A DNA stretch of 64,000 bases from Pseudomonas sp. dw_612 (GTDB lineage: Bacteria; Pseudomonadota; Gammaproteobacteria; Pseudomonadales; Pseudomonadaceae): positions 558,001 through 622,000 of the forward strand of contig NZ_JAAVVC010000001.1 of the NCBI RefSeq assembly GCF_018449725.1. Direction: 5' to 3'. Below, in pieces: positions 7,390-16,070 of this stretch (positions are counted from its first letter, which is position 1; the number at the start of each line of letters is the position of its first letter). Position numbers and translations under genes: made by a program. Under the pieces are notes generated by a model that had not been told where the DNA came from, searched no databases, and worked only from the letters and a program-made list of their open reading frames with translations.

Positions 7390-8361
7390 ATGGGTAGAGT
7401 TGTTGCTGCTGCGGTTTATAGCGCCGGTAAAAAAATCACCAATATCACCCTCGATGAAGGCGCAGCCTGGGCGGCCAAGACCGGCCACTTTGTGTGGATC
7501 GGCCTCGAAGAGCCGAATGCCCAAGAGCTGACCAACCTGCAACGCCAGTTCAACCTGCACGAACTGGCCATCGAAGACGCCCTGGAAAAACACAGCCGAC
7601 CGAAGCTCGAAACCTTCGGTGATGCGCTGTTTATCGTCACGTACTCGCCGATCCGCCACGAAGGCAAACTCGAGTTTATCGAGACGCATATTTTTGCCGG
7701 CAAGGGTTACATCATCACCGCACGCAACGGCCATTCGGCTTCCTACGCCCATGTCCGGCAACGTTGTGAGGCGCGTCCGTTGTTGCTGGAGCACGGGGAA
7801 GATTTCGTACTCTATGCCATCCTCGATTTCGTGATTGAAAACTACCAACCGGTGGGCGAAGCGATTCACGCCGAGATCGATGAACTGGAGCGCAACGTGC
7901 TGTGCAGCGCGCTGAATGAGCACGATATCCAGAAACTCCACAGCCTGCGCCGTGATGTGCTGCGCTTGCGTCGGTACGCGGCGCCAATGGTGGAGATCGG
8001 TGAAGAACTGCAGAAGCTGAGCTTCCCGTTTATCGACAAGAACATGCGCCCATATTTCCGCGATGTGCAGATCCACGTGACGCGGCAGATGGAAGACCTG
8101 ACGACCCTGGCGGACATTGCCAGCCAGACCATCGAGGTCGGGGTGTTGCTGGAGGCGTCACGCCAGAGCGTGGTGCAGCGCAAGTTTGCTGCGTGGGCGG
8201 CGATTCTGGCGTTCCCGACGGCGGTGGCCGGGATTTACGGGATGAACTTCCAGAACATGCCGGAGTTGAGTTGGCATTACGGGTATTTCGCGGTGTTGGG
8301 GTTTATTGCGGTGGGGTGTGTGGGGTTGTGGGCGAGCTTCAAGAGGTCGGGGTGGTTGTAG
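7390..8361 (+). CDS. CorA-type magnesium/divalent cation transporter
   Basis: A 323-residue CorA-superfamily protein. A long cytoplasmic alpha/beta and helical domain is followed by two C-terminal membrane segments, with the signature YGMNFQNMPEL between them and a basic C-terminal tail (FKRSGWL). The GMN motif forms the ion-selectivity mouth in the pentamer. The start is set at 7390 (MGRVVAAAVYSAG); a longer frame to 7354 has no ribosome site. It likely mediates Mg2+ uptake; CorA relatives may instead export Zn2+ or carry Ni/Co, which sequence cannot decide. Confidence 0.88.
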   Translation: MGRVVAAAVYSAGKKITNITLDEGAAWAAKTGHFVWIGLEEPNAQELTNLQRQFNLHELAIEDALEKHSRPKLETFGDALFIVTYSPIRHEGKLEFIETHIFAGKGYIITARNGHSASYAHVRQRCEARPLLLEHGEDFVLYAILDFVIENYQPVGEAIHAEIDELERNVLCSALNEHDIQKLHSLRRDVLRLRRYAAPMVEIGEELQKLSFPFIDKNMRPYFRDVQIHVTRQMEDLTTLADIASQTIEVGVLLEASRQSVVQRKFAAWAAILAFPTAVAGIYGMNFQNMPELSWHYGYFAVLGFIAVGCVGLWASFKRSGWL

Positions 8362-8384
8362 TCAGGACCGAGTTGTCTGTGCAA

Positions 8385-8467
8385 TTCGCGAGCAAGCCCG
8401 CTCCCACATTCGACCGAGTTTCTTCAGGGGAAACGCGGTCGAATGTGGGAGCGGGCTTGCTCGCGAA
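8385..8467. repeat. REPIN, family 1 (spacer type GACCGAGTT)
   Basis: Two inverted copies of the core CGCGAGCAAGCCCGCTCCCACA flank a non-palindromic spacer containing GACCGAGTTTCTTCAGGGG. The same spacer type recurs at 34544, 36658 and 45196. Confidence 0.9.
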
Positions 8468-8479
8468 GCTTTTAGCTTT

Positions 8480-9208
8480 TTAAACCGCGCCAACTTCAGG
8501 CTTATGCGCCACAAACCGCATCATCCACTCCGCAACGGTAGTGCCGTGATGTTCATGTTCCAGGCTCGCCACGCCTTTGGAATAAATCTGTTCGCCCAAC
8601 GCTTCCTGGCGAATCTCCAACAGCGCCCGTGAGTAATCGTGAATGAATTCCGGGTGCCCCTGGAAGCACAGCACTTGATCGTTGATGTGGTACGCGGCGA
8701 ACGGGCAGAAATCGCTCGAAGCAATCACCGTGGCGTTTTCCGGCAGCGCGGTCACCTGGTCCTGGTGACTGATCAACAACGTCAGCTCTTCCCGCACCGG
8801 GCTCATCCACGGCGCCTTGGCGGCGAGTTTGTAGTTGTGGATGCCCACGCCCCAGCCTTGGGTCGCCCGCTCGCTCTTGCCGCCCAGTAGCAACGCCAGC
8901 AGTTGATGGCCGAAGCACACGCCCAGCAGTTTGTCGCCGCGTTCGTAGCGGTTCAGCAGATATGTTCGGAGGGTTTCGATCCACGGGTCGGTGCCGAAGG
9001 AATCGGCCTTGCTGCCGGTGATCAGGTAAGCGTCGAATGTCAGCTCATCGCCGGGATATTCGCCCTGCATCACGTTGTACACGGTGAACTCGGCAGCGAT
9101 GGGTTGTTGCGAAAACAGACGCTGGAACATCTGCCCGTAACCCTGATATTGATCGACCAGTTCTGGACGCAGGATGTCGGTTTCCAGAATGCAGATGCGT
9201 AACGACAT
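8480..9208 (-). CDS. Class I glutamine amidotransferase-like protein
   Basis: A 242-residue stand-alone GATase1 domain. The nucleophile elbow GVC98FGHQ and the H185-x-E187 pair in QGHPEF complete a Cys-His-Glu triad. The start at 9208 (MSLRICILETD) has AGGTATTTTTT upstream; the frame continues to 9274 without a ribosome site. Relatives act as gamma-glutamyl hydrolases (for example on gamma-glutamyl polyamines) or as GMP-synthase-like amidotransferases lacking a synthetase partner. No partner gene is adjacent, so hydrolase activity on a gamma-glutamyl compound is plausible but unproven. Confidence 0.85.
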   Translation of the reverse strand: MSLRICILETDILRPELVDQYQGYGQMFQRLFSQQPIAAEFTVYNVMQGEYPGDELTFDAYLITGSKADSFGTDPWIETLRTYLLNRYERGDKLLGVCFGHQLLALLLGGKSERATQGWGVGIHNYKLAAKAPWMSPVREELTLLISHQDQVTALPENATVIASSDFCPFAAYHINDQVLCFQGHPEFIHDYSRALLEIRQEALGEQIYSKGVASLEHEHHGTTVAEWMMRFVAHKPEVGAV

Positions 9209-9303
9209 AAAAAATACCTGACACGTGATGGGAATAATGCACACCCCAGAGCCTGCCTTGAAACACGGTAGCAAGGCAAGCCCCGGAATGCGTCATCGGT
9301 CCC

Positions 9304-11448
9304 TTAGAACGCCTCCCCTTTGGCCGCTTTCTCCAGCAACAGCGCAGGCGGAGTGAAACGCTCGCCGTACTGTTCAGCCAGGTACTGGGCGCGGGCGACG
9401 AAGTCTTTCACGCCATATTGGTTAATGAACTGCAACGCGCCCCCGGTCCAGGCCGCGAAGCCGATGCCGAAGATCGAGCCGACGTTGGCGTCCGCCGTCG
9501 AAGTCAGCACGCCCTCCTCCACACAGCGCACGGTTTCGATGGCTTGCACGAACAGCAGGCGATCGCGCACGTCCTTCGGCGAAATCTGCCCGTCAGCCTT
9601 TTCGAAACGAGTTTTCAACTCAGGCCACAAATGTTTCTGGCCACCGGCCGGGTAATCGTAGAAACCACCGCCAGCCGCCTTGCCCGGACGCTTGTATTCG
9701 TTGAGCAGCAAGTCAATCACGGCGAACGCCGGGTGTTCTATCAGCGGTTTCCCTTCCGCTTGCAGGTCTTTGGCCGTTTGTTGACGGATATGGCTCATCA
9801 GGCTGAGGGAAACTTCGTCAGAGATCGCCAGAGGCCCGATCGGCATCCCGGCCTTGCGCGCTTCGGTCTCGATCATTGGCGCGCTCACGCCTTCGCCGAG
9901 CATGGCAATACCTTCGTTGGTGAAGGTGCCGAACACCCGCGAGGTAAAGAACCCGCGACTGTCGTTGACCACAATCGGCGTTTTCTTGATTTGCAGGACG
10001 AAATCGAAACCACGGGCCAGGGTTTCGTCACTGGTGTTCACGCCTTTGATGATTTCCACCAAGGCCATTTTCTCCACCGGACTGAAGAAATGCAGGCCAA
10101 TGAATTTGCTCTGGTCCGGCACGGCGGTGGCCAGGCCGCTGATGGGCAAGGTCGAGGTATTGGAGGCGATCACTGCATCTGGACCAACGACTTTCTGTGC
10201 CGCCGACGAGACGTTGGCTTTCAGCTCGCGATCTTCGAACACCGCTTCAATGATCAGGTCGCAACCGGCCAGATCCCCGTCGTTTTCCGTGGTGCGAATC
10301 CGCGCCAGCACCGCGTCACGCTGCTCAACGCTCAACTGACCACGGGACACTTTCTTGTCCAGCAGGGCGGCCGAGTGCGCCTTGCCCTTCTCCGCCGCCG
10401 CGAGGTTGATGTCCTTCAACACCACCTCGATGCCCGCCGAGGCGCTGACGAAAGCGATCCCGGCGCCCATCATCCCCGCACCGAGCACGCCCACGCGCTG
10501 AGTGACATAAGGTGCAAAGCCCTTCGGCCGCGAACCGCCGGCATTGATCTCATTGAGTTGAGCCCAGAACGTACCGATCAGGTTTTTCGAAACCTGGCCG
10601 GTGGTCAATTCGGTGAAATAACGGGTTTCGATCAGGTGCGCCGTGTCGAAATCCACCTGGGCGCCTTCCACCGCTGCACACAGGATTTTCTCCGGCGCCG
10701 GCATCGTGCCCTGGGTTTTGGTGCGCAGGATCGATGGCGCAATCGCCAGCATCTGCGCGACTTTCGGGTTCGACGGCGTGCCGCCGGGAATCTGGTAACC
10801 CTTCACGTCCCAGCGTTGAACAGCCGTCGGATTCGCCAGAATCCACGCCCGCGACTTGGCCAGCAGTTCAGCGTGGTCCGCCGCCAGTTCGTCGATCAAA
10901 CCGGCCTGCAACGCCTGCTGCGGCCGGACTTTCTTGCCTTCGAGCAAGTACGGCAAGGCTTTTTCAATCCCGAGCATGCGCACCATGCGCACCACCCCGC
11001 CGCCGCCCGGCAACAGGCCGAGGGTCACTTCCGGCAGGCCGAGTTGCACCGACGGATTGTCCAGCGCCACACGATGATGACAGGCGAGGCAGATTTCCCA
11101 ACCGCCGCCCAGCGCCGCGCCATTGATCGCGGCGACCACCGGTTTGCCGAGGGTTTCCAGAGTGCGCAGTTGCGCCTTCAGCGTCAGCACCATGTCATAA
11201 AACGCTTTGGCTTCGGGTTTGCCGACCTTGATCAGTTCGTTGAGGTCGCCGCCGGCAAAGAAGGTTTTCTTGGCCGAGGTAATGATGACGCCAGCGATGC
11301 TGTCCTTTTCCGCGACTATTTGAGCAACGCGAGCGGCCATGGCTTCGCGGTACACCGCGTTCATGGTGTTGGCGCTCTGGCCCGGCATGTCGATGGTCAG
11401 GACAACGATCTGGTCCTGGCCTTTTTCGTAACGAATGGCTTCAGTCAT
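9304..11448 (-). CDS. Multifunctional enoyl-CoA hydratase / 3-hydroxyacyl-CoA dehydrogenase
   Basis: A 714-residue FadB/FadJ-type fusion for fatty-acid beta-oxidation. The N-terminal crotonase domain carries FFAGGDL, LGGGWE118 and GLPE140, the two catalytic glutamates. The NAD-binding motif VGVLGAGMMGAGIA lies at 319-332, followed by the dehydrogenase signature GLHFFSPVEKMALVEII. Length is usual for the family. The start at 11448 has AAGGAA upstream. It lies 24 bases after the thiolase gene, so the two form an operon in the order thiolase then dehydrogenase, unlike the fadBA order of the main complex. The pair probably serves an additional chain-length range. Confidence 0.92.
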   Translation of the reverse strand: MTEAIRYEKGQDQIVVLTIDMPGQSANTMNAVYREAMAARVAQIVAEKDSIAGVIITSAKKTFFAGGDLNELIKVGKPEAKAFYDMVLTLKAQLRTLETLGKPVVAAINGAALGGGWEICLACHHRVALDNPSVQLGLPEVTLGLLPGGGGVVRMVRMLGIEKALPYLLEGKKVRPQQALQAGLIDELAADHAELLAKSRAWILANPTAVQRWDVKGYQIPGGTPSNPKVAQMLAIAPSILRTKTQGTMPAPEKILCAAVEGAQVDFDTAHLIETRYFTELTTGQVSKNLIGTFWAQLNEINAGGSRPKGFAPYVTQRVGVLGAGMMGAGIAFVSASAGIEVVLKDINLAAAEKGKAHSAALLDKKVSRGQLSVEQRDAVLARIRTTENDGDLAGCDLIIEAVFEDRELKANVSSAAQKVVGPDAVIASNTSTLPISGLATAVPDQSKFIGLHFFSPVEKMALVEIIKGVNTSDETLARGFDFVLQIKKTPIVVNDSRGFFTSRVFGTFTNEGIAMLGEGVSAPMIETEARKAGMPIGPLAISDEVSLSLMSHIRQQTAKDLQAEGKPLIEHPAFAVIDLLLNEYKRPGKAAGGGFYDYPAGGQKHLWPELKTRFEKADGQISPKDVRDRLLFVQAIETVRCVEEGVLTSTADANVGSIFGIGFAAWTGGALQFINQYGVKDFVARAQYLAEQYGERFTPPALLLEKAAKGEAF

Positions 11449-11472
11449 GTCACAGTTCCTTGAAATCGGGGC

Positions 11473-12678
11473 TCAGAGGCGTTCGATGATGGTGGCAATG
11501 CCCATGCCGCCGCCGACACACAGGGTCGCGAGGCCGTAGCGCAGGCGCCGCGTTTCCAGTTCATCGAGCAAGGTGCCGAGGATCGCGCAACCCGTGGCGC
11601 CCAGCGGGTGCCCCATGGCGATCGAGCCACCGTTGACGTTGACCTTGTCCGGGTCGATGGCCATGTCTTTGATGAACTTCAACACCACCGAGGCAAACGC
11701 TTCGTTGACCTCGAACAAATCGATGTCGTCGACTCGCAGCCCGGCCTTGGCCAAGGCTTTGCGAGTAGCCGGCGCGGGGCCGGTGAGCATGATGGTCGGG
11801 TCGGTGCTGGTGACCGCCGTGGCGACGATTCGCGCCCGTGGCTGCAAACCCAGCGCCCGGCCCTTGGCTTCGGAGCCGATCAGCATCAGTGCCGCGCCAT
11901 CGACGATCCCGGAGCTGTTGCCCGGCGTGTGTACGTGATTGATCCGCTCGATGTGGCTGTAGACCCGCAGCGCCGTGGCGTCGAAACCCATTTGCCCCAT
12001 CATCTCGAAGCTGGGTTTGAGCTTGCCCAAACCTTCCAGGGTCGATTCGGCGCGAATGAATTCATCGTGATCGAGCAGGATGACGCCGTTCTGATCCTGC
12101 ACCGGCACCAGGGACTTGTTGAACGACCCGTCCGCCCTGGCCCGCGCGGCTTTTTGCTGGGAGTGCAGTGCGTAGGCATCGACGTCCTGGCGGCTGAAGC
12201 CCTCAATGGTCGCGATCAGGTCCGCGCCGACACCTTGGGGCGTGAAGTGGCTGTGTAGGTTGGTTTCCGGGTCCAGCGCCCAGGCGCCTCCGTCGCTGCC
12301 CATCGGCACCCGGGACATGGACTCGACGCCACCGACCACCACCAAATCTTCGAAGCCGGAACGGACTTTCATCGCGCCGAGGTTCACCGCCTCCAGGCCC
12401 GAGGCGCAGAAGCGGTTGATCTGCAGACCCGCTACGCTGACGTCCCAATCGGCGACTTGTGTTGCGGTCTTGGCGATGTCGGAGCCTTGATCGCCGATGG
12501 GCGTGACGCAGCCGAGCACCACATCATCGACCTGACTGGTGTCCAGGGACGTGCGCTGCTGCAACACCTTCAGCAACCCGGCCACCAGGTTCACCGGTTT
12601 GACGCTGTGCAGCGCGCCATCGGCCTTGCCTTTGCCGCGGGGCGTGCGTAACGCGTCGAAAATCAGAGCTTCGGTCAT
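11473..12678 (-). CDS. Acetyl-CoA C-acyltransferase (thiolase)
   Basis: A 401-residue thiolase that cleaves 3-ketoacyl-CoA to acetyl-CoA and a shortened acyl-CoA. The acyl-accepting Cys is C91 in [11 protein letters not shown]. The NEAFA motif, GHPLGATG (catalytic His) and CVGGGMG (second Cys) follow in order near the C-terminus. The start at 12678 encodes [15 protein letters not shown], a standard thiolase opening. It is first in the operon with the FadB-like gene. The alternative, a biosynthetic acetoacetyl-CoA thiolase, is disfavoured by the partner gene. Confidence 0.92.
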   Translation of the reverse strand: MTEALIFDALRTPRGKGKADGALHSVKPVNLVAGLLKVLQQRTSLDTSQVDDVVLGCVTPIGDQGSDIAKTATQVADWDVSVAGLQINRFCASGLEAVNLGAMKVRSGFEDLVVVGGVESMSRVPMGSDGGAWALDPETNLHSHFTPQGVGADLIATIEGFSRQDVDAYALHSQQKAARARADGSFNKSLVPVQDQNGVILLDHDEFIRAESTLEGLGKLKPSFEMMGQMGFDATALRVYSHIERINHVHTPGNSSGIVDGAALMLIGSEAKGRALGLQPRARIVATAVTSTDPTIMLTGPAPATRKALAKAGLRVDDIDLFEVNEAFASVVLKFIKDMAIDPDKVNVNGGSIAMGHPLGATGCAILGTLLDELETRRLRYGLATLCVGGGMGIATIIERL

Positions 12679-13152
12679 GTGGTCCTCGAACCCGTGGTGG
12701 GGTAAGTATAAAAATCAAAAGATCGCAGCCTTCGGCAGCTCCTACACGATCGTGTCCTCTGTAGGAGCTGCCGAAGGCTGCGATCTTGTCATCGTCACCT
12801 TTACCTTAAGCCGAGTGGAGATTGATTCAATGACCGCAATGCTCACGGACGTTGACGGTCACGCTCAGACGAACGGTAGTCAGCTATCGGATTAACCGAT
12901 TCAGGTGACGAAGCTGTCTAGCAAACGGGCGTCAAAGAAGCTGGCAATAGGCCTCATGCCTTTTTAAGAGCTTTTAATGTAAAGACCATACTAAATGGAT
13001 CTAAACCAAGTGTGACGCGGGCTCTAAGGTGAAGATGTACGAAGTTGTCGTCGGGTTTTGCCGAGGCACTCGTCTCACAGGAAGTGCAGCGCTTTGCCGT
13101 CATGGAGATATGCAGGCAGGCATCAGGAAATAACAAAAAAAGGCGGTCAGCC
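12679..13152. other. Intergenic region before the 31-residue peptide
   Basis: It holds a family 2 repeat at 12721-12786 and otherwise no supported gene. A 21-codon frame at 12830-12895 was rejected. AGGCCTCATGCCTTTTTA near 12950 is at best a weak terminator. Confidence 0.5.
12721..12786. repeat. Inverted repeat, family 2 (GATCGCAGCC type)
   Basis: GATCGCAGCCTTCGGCAGCT and its reverse complement enclose a short loop. This is one of six such pairs in the window. Confidence 0.9.
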
Positions 13153-13248
13153 ATGTTCAAGCATTCGAAAGTACGTCAAGCCGGACTCATCCTATTCGCC
13201 ACTACGCTGTTGTTGATTTTGCCGAACCTGACCAAGGTGATCGGTTAA
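13153..13248 (+). CDS. Small single-pass membrane peptide (31 residues)
   Basis: A 31-codon gene starting at 13153 with AAAGGCGG 7 bases upstream. The peptide has a basic N-terminus (MFKHSKVRQ), one hydrophobic segment (AGLILFATTLLLILPNL) and a short TKVIG tail, so an N-in single membrane helix is likely. No homologue is named here. It stands alone, with about 100 bases to the next gene. The ribosome site and basic-then-hydrophobic design make coding likely, but such a short frame needs expression evidence. Confidence 0.5.
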   Translation: MFKHSKVRQAGLILFATTLLLILPNLTKVIG

Positions 13249-13374
13249 GCCTTTGTAAAAAAGAGCAGCGCTAAGGATTTTTGTCGCCTTATTAAAAATG
13301 TGACTGGCTCACTACCCGGGCCAGCGTGGGTGTGCCAACCTTCTCGGCACTTCCACGACATGGACGGCGATCAC

Positions 13375-14181
13375 TTGAAAGCACTTTTTCTCTTGGGGGC
13401 CATGCTGGTCGGCTCGCCCCTGTATGCCGCACAGCTGAACCTTGAGCTGGGCGCGAGCAGTCGCACCTGGCAAACCGAGGAATTGCTCAAGCACCCTCAG
13501 GTTCAGACCATCAGTATCAGCAATGACGTTTCCTACAAACGCGACATGAGTTATCGCGCCGTGCCGTTGGCTGCGTTGTTGACTGGCATCCAGCCTGACG
13601 ACCACCTCCAAGCCGTGGCCCTCGACGGTTTTGCCGCCGAAATGGCGGCGGCGCCGTTGCTCAATACTCACGGCGCACAGGCCTGGCTGGCGATTGAAGA
13701 CCCGGCCAAGCCGTGGCCGCCCTTGTCCGAGGGCAAACACAGTGCCGGGCCGTTTTATCTGGTCTGGACTAATCCTACAGCCGGCAATATCAGCCCCGAA
13801 CAATGGCCATTCGAAGTCGCGAGCATAAAACGCATGGCGCCGGTGGCCGAGCGCTTCCCTGCCCTGCTGCCCGATCCTGCGTTGAAAGCGGACGATCCGG
13901 TCAATCAGGGCTTTGCCTTGTTCCAGAAAAATTGCCTGGCGTGCCATCGACTCAATGGTGCGGGGGATGCGCAGTTCGGGCCGGACCTGAATATTCCGTT
14001 CAACCCCACCGAGTACTTCGGCGCGGATTTCCTCAAGCGTTACATTCGTGATCCGCAGAGTTTGCGCCAGTGGCCGCAGGCGAAGATGCCGGCGTTTTCA
14101 GAGCAGGTGTTGCCGGCGGGGGATCTGGATTTGTTGGTGGGGTATTTGAAGCATATGGCGGGGCGTAAGGTTAAGCCTTGA
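13375..14181 (+). CDS. Periplasmic c-type cytochrome with N-terminal accessory domain
   Basis: A 268-residue protein if begun at the TTG at 13375, which gives a classic signal peptide (MKALFLLGAMLVGSPLYA). An ATG at 13360 would add the acidic MDGDH in front, which suits export less well. The first ~150 mature residues resemble a small molybdopterin-oxidoreductase-like beta domain, with no cofactor ligand I can confirm. A monohaem cytochrome c domain follows with C187-L-A-C190-H191 and a late PQAKMPAF methionine ligand candidate. It is probably a periplasmic electron carrier or oxidase subunit. No redox partner gene is adjacent. Confidence 0.75.
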   Translation: MKALFLLGAMLVGSPLYAAQLNLELGASSRTWQTEELLKHPQVQTISISNDVSYKRDMSYRAVPLAALLTGIQPDDHLQAVALDGFAAEMAAAPLLNTHGAQAWLAIEDPAKPWPPLSEGKHSAGPFYLVWTNPTAGNISPEQWPFEVASIKRMAPVAERFPALLPDPALKADDPVNQGFALFQKNCLACHRLNGAGDAQFGPDLNIPFNPTEYFGADFLKRYIRDPQSLRQWPQAKMPAFSEQVLPAGDLDLLVGYLKHMAGRKVKP

Positions 14182-14194
14182 ATGCAATCCCCCC

Positions 14195-14284
14195 TGTGGG
14201 AGCGAGCTTGCTCGCGATAGCGGTGTGTCAGTCGACATAATTATTGACTGACCGGACGCCATCGCGAGCAAGCTCGCTCCCACA
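14195..14284. repeat. REPIN, family 1 (palindromic spacer)
   Basis: TGTGGGAGCGAGCTTGCTCG core and its inverse, with a spacer that contains GTGTGTCAGTCGAC and TTGACTGACCGGAC, themselves partly complementary. Confidence 0.85.
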
Positions 14285-14295
14285 GGGGATCGTGG

Positions 14296-15111
14296 TTATT
14301 GTTGCTGGACGGAGATCACCGGCGCGAACACCGGCGTCGGCGACACAAACACCTTCGCATGCATCTGTTCGCACCCTCCACCCCGGCGCATCCCGCGCAC
14401 CGGGCAGGCATCCAGGTAATCCAGGCCCACGGCCAGTTTCAAGTGACGCTCCGGCCGCGCCAGTTGATTGGTCACGTCAAAGCTGTACCACGCGTCATCC
14501 AGCCAGGCTTCGGCCCAGGCGTGACTGGCCAGGTGTTCGCTGTTCTCGCTGTACAAATACCCCGACACATAACGCGCCGGAATGCCCAGGCTGCGGGCGC
14601 AGGCGAGGAACGCGTGGGTGTGGTCCTGGCAGACGCCGGAACGCCCGGCGAAAGCCTTGGCCGCCGTGGTGTCGACTTCGGTGGCGCCCGGCGTGTAGGT
14701 CATGTATTGGTTCAGGCCCTGCATCAAGTCGATCAGCGCGGTGCGATCCCGACGCTTTTTGCATTCCTTTTCCGCGAATGCGCGCAGGGCTTCGTCGGCT
14801 TCGGTCAATCGGGTGAAACGCAGAAACGGCAGCGCCGATTGGCTCTCATGCTCGGCTTCACGCAGCTCATCGATATCGACCTGGCCACGGGCACCAATGA
14901 TGATCGCTTCGTGGGGCTCGTCCATGGTCAGCACGTGCAGGATGTTGCCGAACGGATCGAGTTGCGCACGCACCGGGCGCGGCAGGTCGAGCTGCCAGCT
15001 GAGGACGTGCTGACGCTCGCTGTCGTGGGGTGTCAGTCGCAGGTACTGGATGCTCGCCCGCACCTGATCTTCGTAGTGATAGGTGGTCTCGTGGCTAATG
15101 GAAAGTCTCAT
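14296..15111 (-). CDS. Transglutaminase-like protease family protein
   Basis: A 271-residue protein with an N-terminal beta-sandwich (bacterial transglutaminase N-domain, residues 1-90) and a transglutaminase/papain-like core. The triad is C161 in SGVCQDHTH, H197 in SHAWAEAW and D212 in FDVTN. No signal peptide is present, so it is cytoplasmic. It overlaps the alpha-E gene by four bases (ATGA), showing translational coupling. In the families conserved with ATP-grasp and alpha-E partners, this protein is predicted to cleave or form peptide/isopeptide bonds on the product of the ligase. This is a prediction in the literature, not shown biochemically. Confidence 0.88.
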   Translation of the reverse strand: MRLSISHETTYHYEDQVRASIQYLRLTPHDSERQHVLSWQLDLPRPVRAQLDPFGNILHVLTMDEPHEAIIIGARGQVDIDELREAEHESQSALPFLRFTRLTEADEALRAFAEKECKKRRDRTALIDLMQGLNQYMTYTPGATEVDTTAAKAFAGRSGVCQDHTHAFLACARSLGIPARYVSGYLYSENSEHLASHAWAEAWLDDAWYSFDVTNQLARPERHLKLAVGLDYLDACPVRGMRRGGGCEQMHAKVFVSPTPVFAPVISVQQQ

Positions 15112-16058
15112 GCAGCCTCCAGGTAGGAACTGTGAATGGCGTTGCCCAACTGGCGCACCAGCGGGATGAACTCGGTCAGCCAGGCGTGCAGGCCTTCGTC
15201 GAGAATTTCGGAGATGCCGGTGTAGCGCAGACGCGCGTCCATTTCCGCTGCCAGGCGTTGCGCGGGACGGCCGTTGGCCCCCGGCAACTGAGCGAGGATC
15301 TGGTCGATTTCTTCAGTGCAGGCGCGCAAGGAACGCGGCACGTCGGCGCGTAACAGCAGCAATTCGGCGACATGCCGGGCGCCGGGCGCATCGCGGTAAA
15401 TCTCGGTGTAGGCCTCGAACGACGACAACGCCCGCAGCAATGCGCTCCACTGGTAATAAGCGTGCGCCGTGCTGTCACTGACCGCTTCGGCCTGATCGCC
15501 GGCCATTTCGTAACGGGCATCGAGCAGACGCAACGTGTTGTCGGCCCGTTCTATAAAGGTACCCAGACGAATGAAGCGAAACGCATCGTTACGCATGATG
15601 GTGCCGTAGGACGCGCCACGAAACAGGTGGGAACGTTCCTTGATCCACTCGCAAAAACGGCTCATGCCGTAGCGACTCAGGCCTTGCTCGGCGATGCCGC
15701 GAATTTCCAGCCAGGTGGCGTTGATGTTTTCCCACATGTCGGCGGTAATTCGCCCACGCACCGCATGGGCACTGGCCCGCGCCGAACCGAGGCAACTGTA
15801 GATGCTCGCCGGGTTGGCCGCGTCCAGGGCGAAGAAATGCAGCAGCCGTTCGGCATGCAACTCGCCGTGGCGCTCCAGGTAATCGTCGAGGGTGCCGGTG
15901 ATCAGCAGCGGCATGGCGAGTTCATGCAAGCCGTCACCGCGGCCGTCCTGCGGCATCAGCGACAGCGAATAACTGATGTCGAGCATCCGTGCGAGGTTTT
16001 CCGCCCGCTCCAGGTAACGCGACATCCAATACAAATCCGAGGCAGTTCTACTTAACAT
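15108..16058 (-). CDS. Alpha-E domain protein
   Basis: A 316-residue almost all-helical protein with the signature opening MLSRTASDLYWMSRYLERAENLARMLD of the alpha-E family. The start at 16058 has AAGGAAG upstream. It lies 12 bases after the ATP-grasp gene and overlaps the transglutaminase gene. The family always travels with circularly permuted ATP-grasp and transglutaminase-like genes; its molecular role is unknown, although it has been proposed as a scaffold or a substrate-binding helical partner. Confidence 0.9.
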   Translation of the reverse strand: MLSRTASDLYWMSRYLERAENLARMLDISYSLSLMPQDGRGDGLHELAMPLLITGTLDDYLERHGELHAERLLHFFALDAANPASIYSCLGSARASAHAVRGRITADMWENINATWLEIRGIAEQGLSRYGMSRFCEWIKERSHLFRGASYGTIMRNDAFRFIRLGTFIERADNTLRLLDARYEMAGDQAEAVSDSTAHAYYQWSALLRALSSFEAYTEIYRDAPGARHVAELLLLRADVPRSLRACTEEIDQILAQLPGANGRPAQRLAAEMDARLRYTGISEILDEGLHAWLTEFIPLVRQLGNAIHSSYLEAA

Positions 16059-16070
16059 GGCAGGCTTCCT

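Noticed and set aside
9418..11463. Long open frame antisense to the FadB-like gene
   Set aside because: No ribosome site or recognisable domain; an Arg/His-rich shadow caused by the GC-rich codon use of the real gene.
12830..12895. 21-codon frame with GTGGAG upstream
   Set aside because: Too short, no hydrophobic or conserved pattern, and partly inside a larger untranslated frame.
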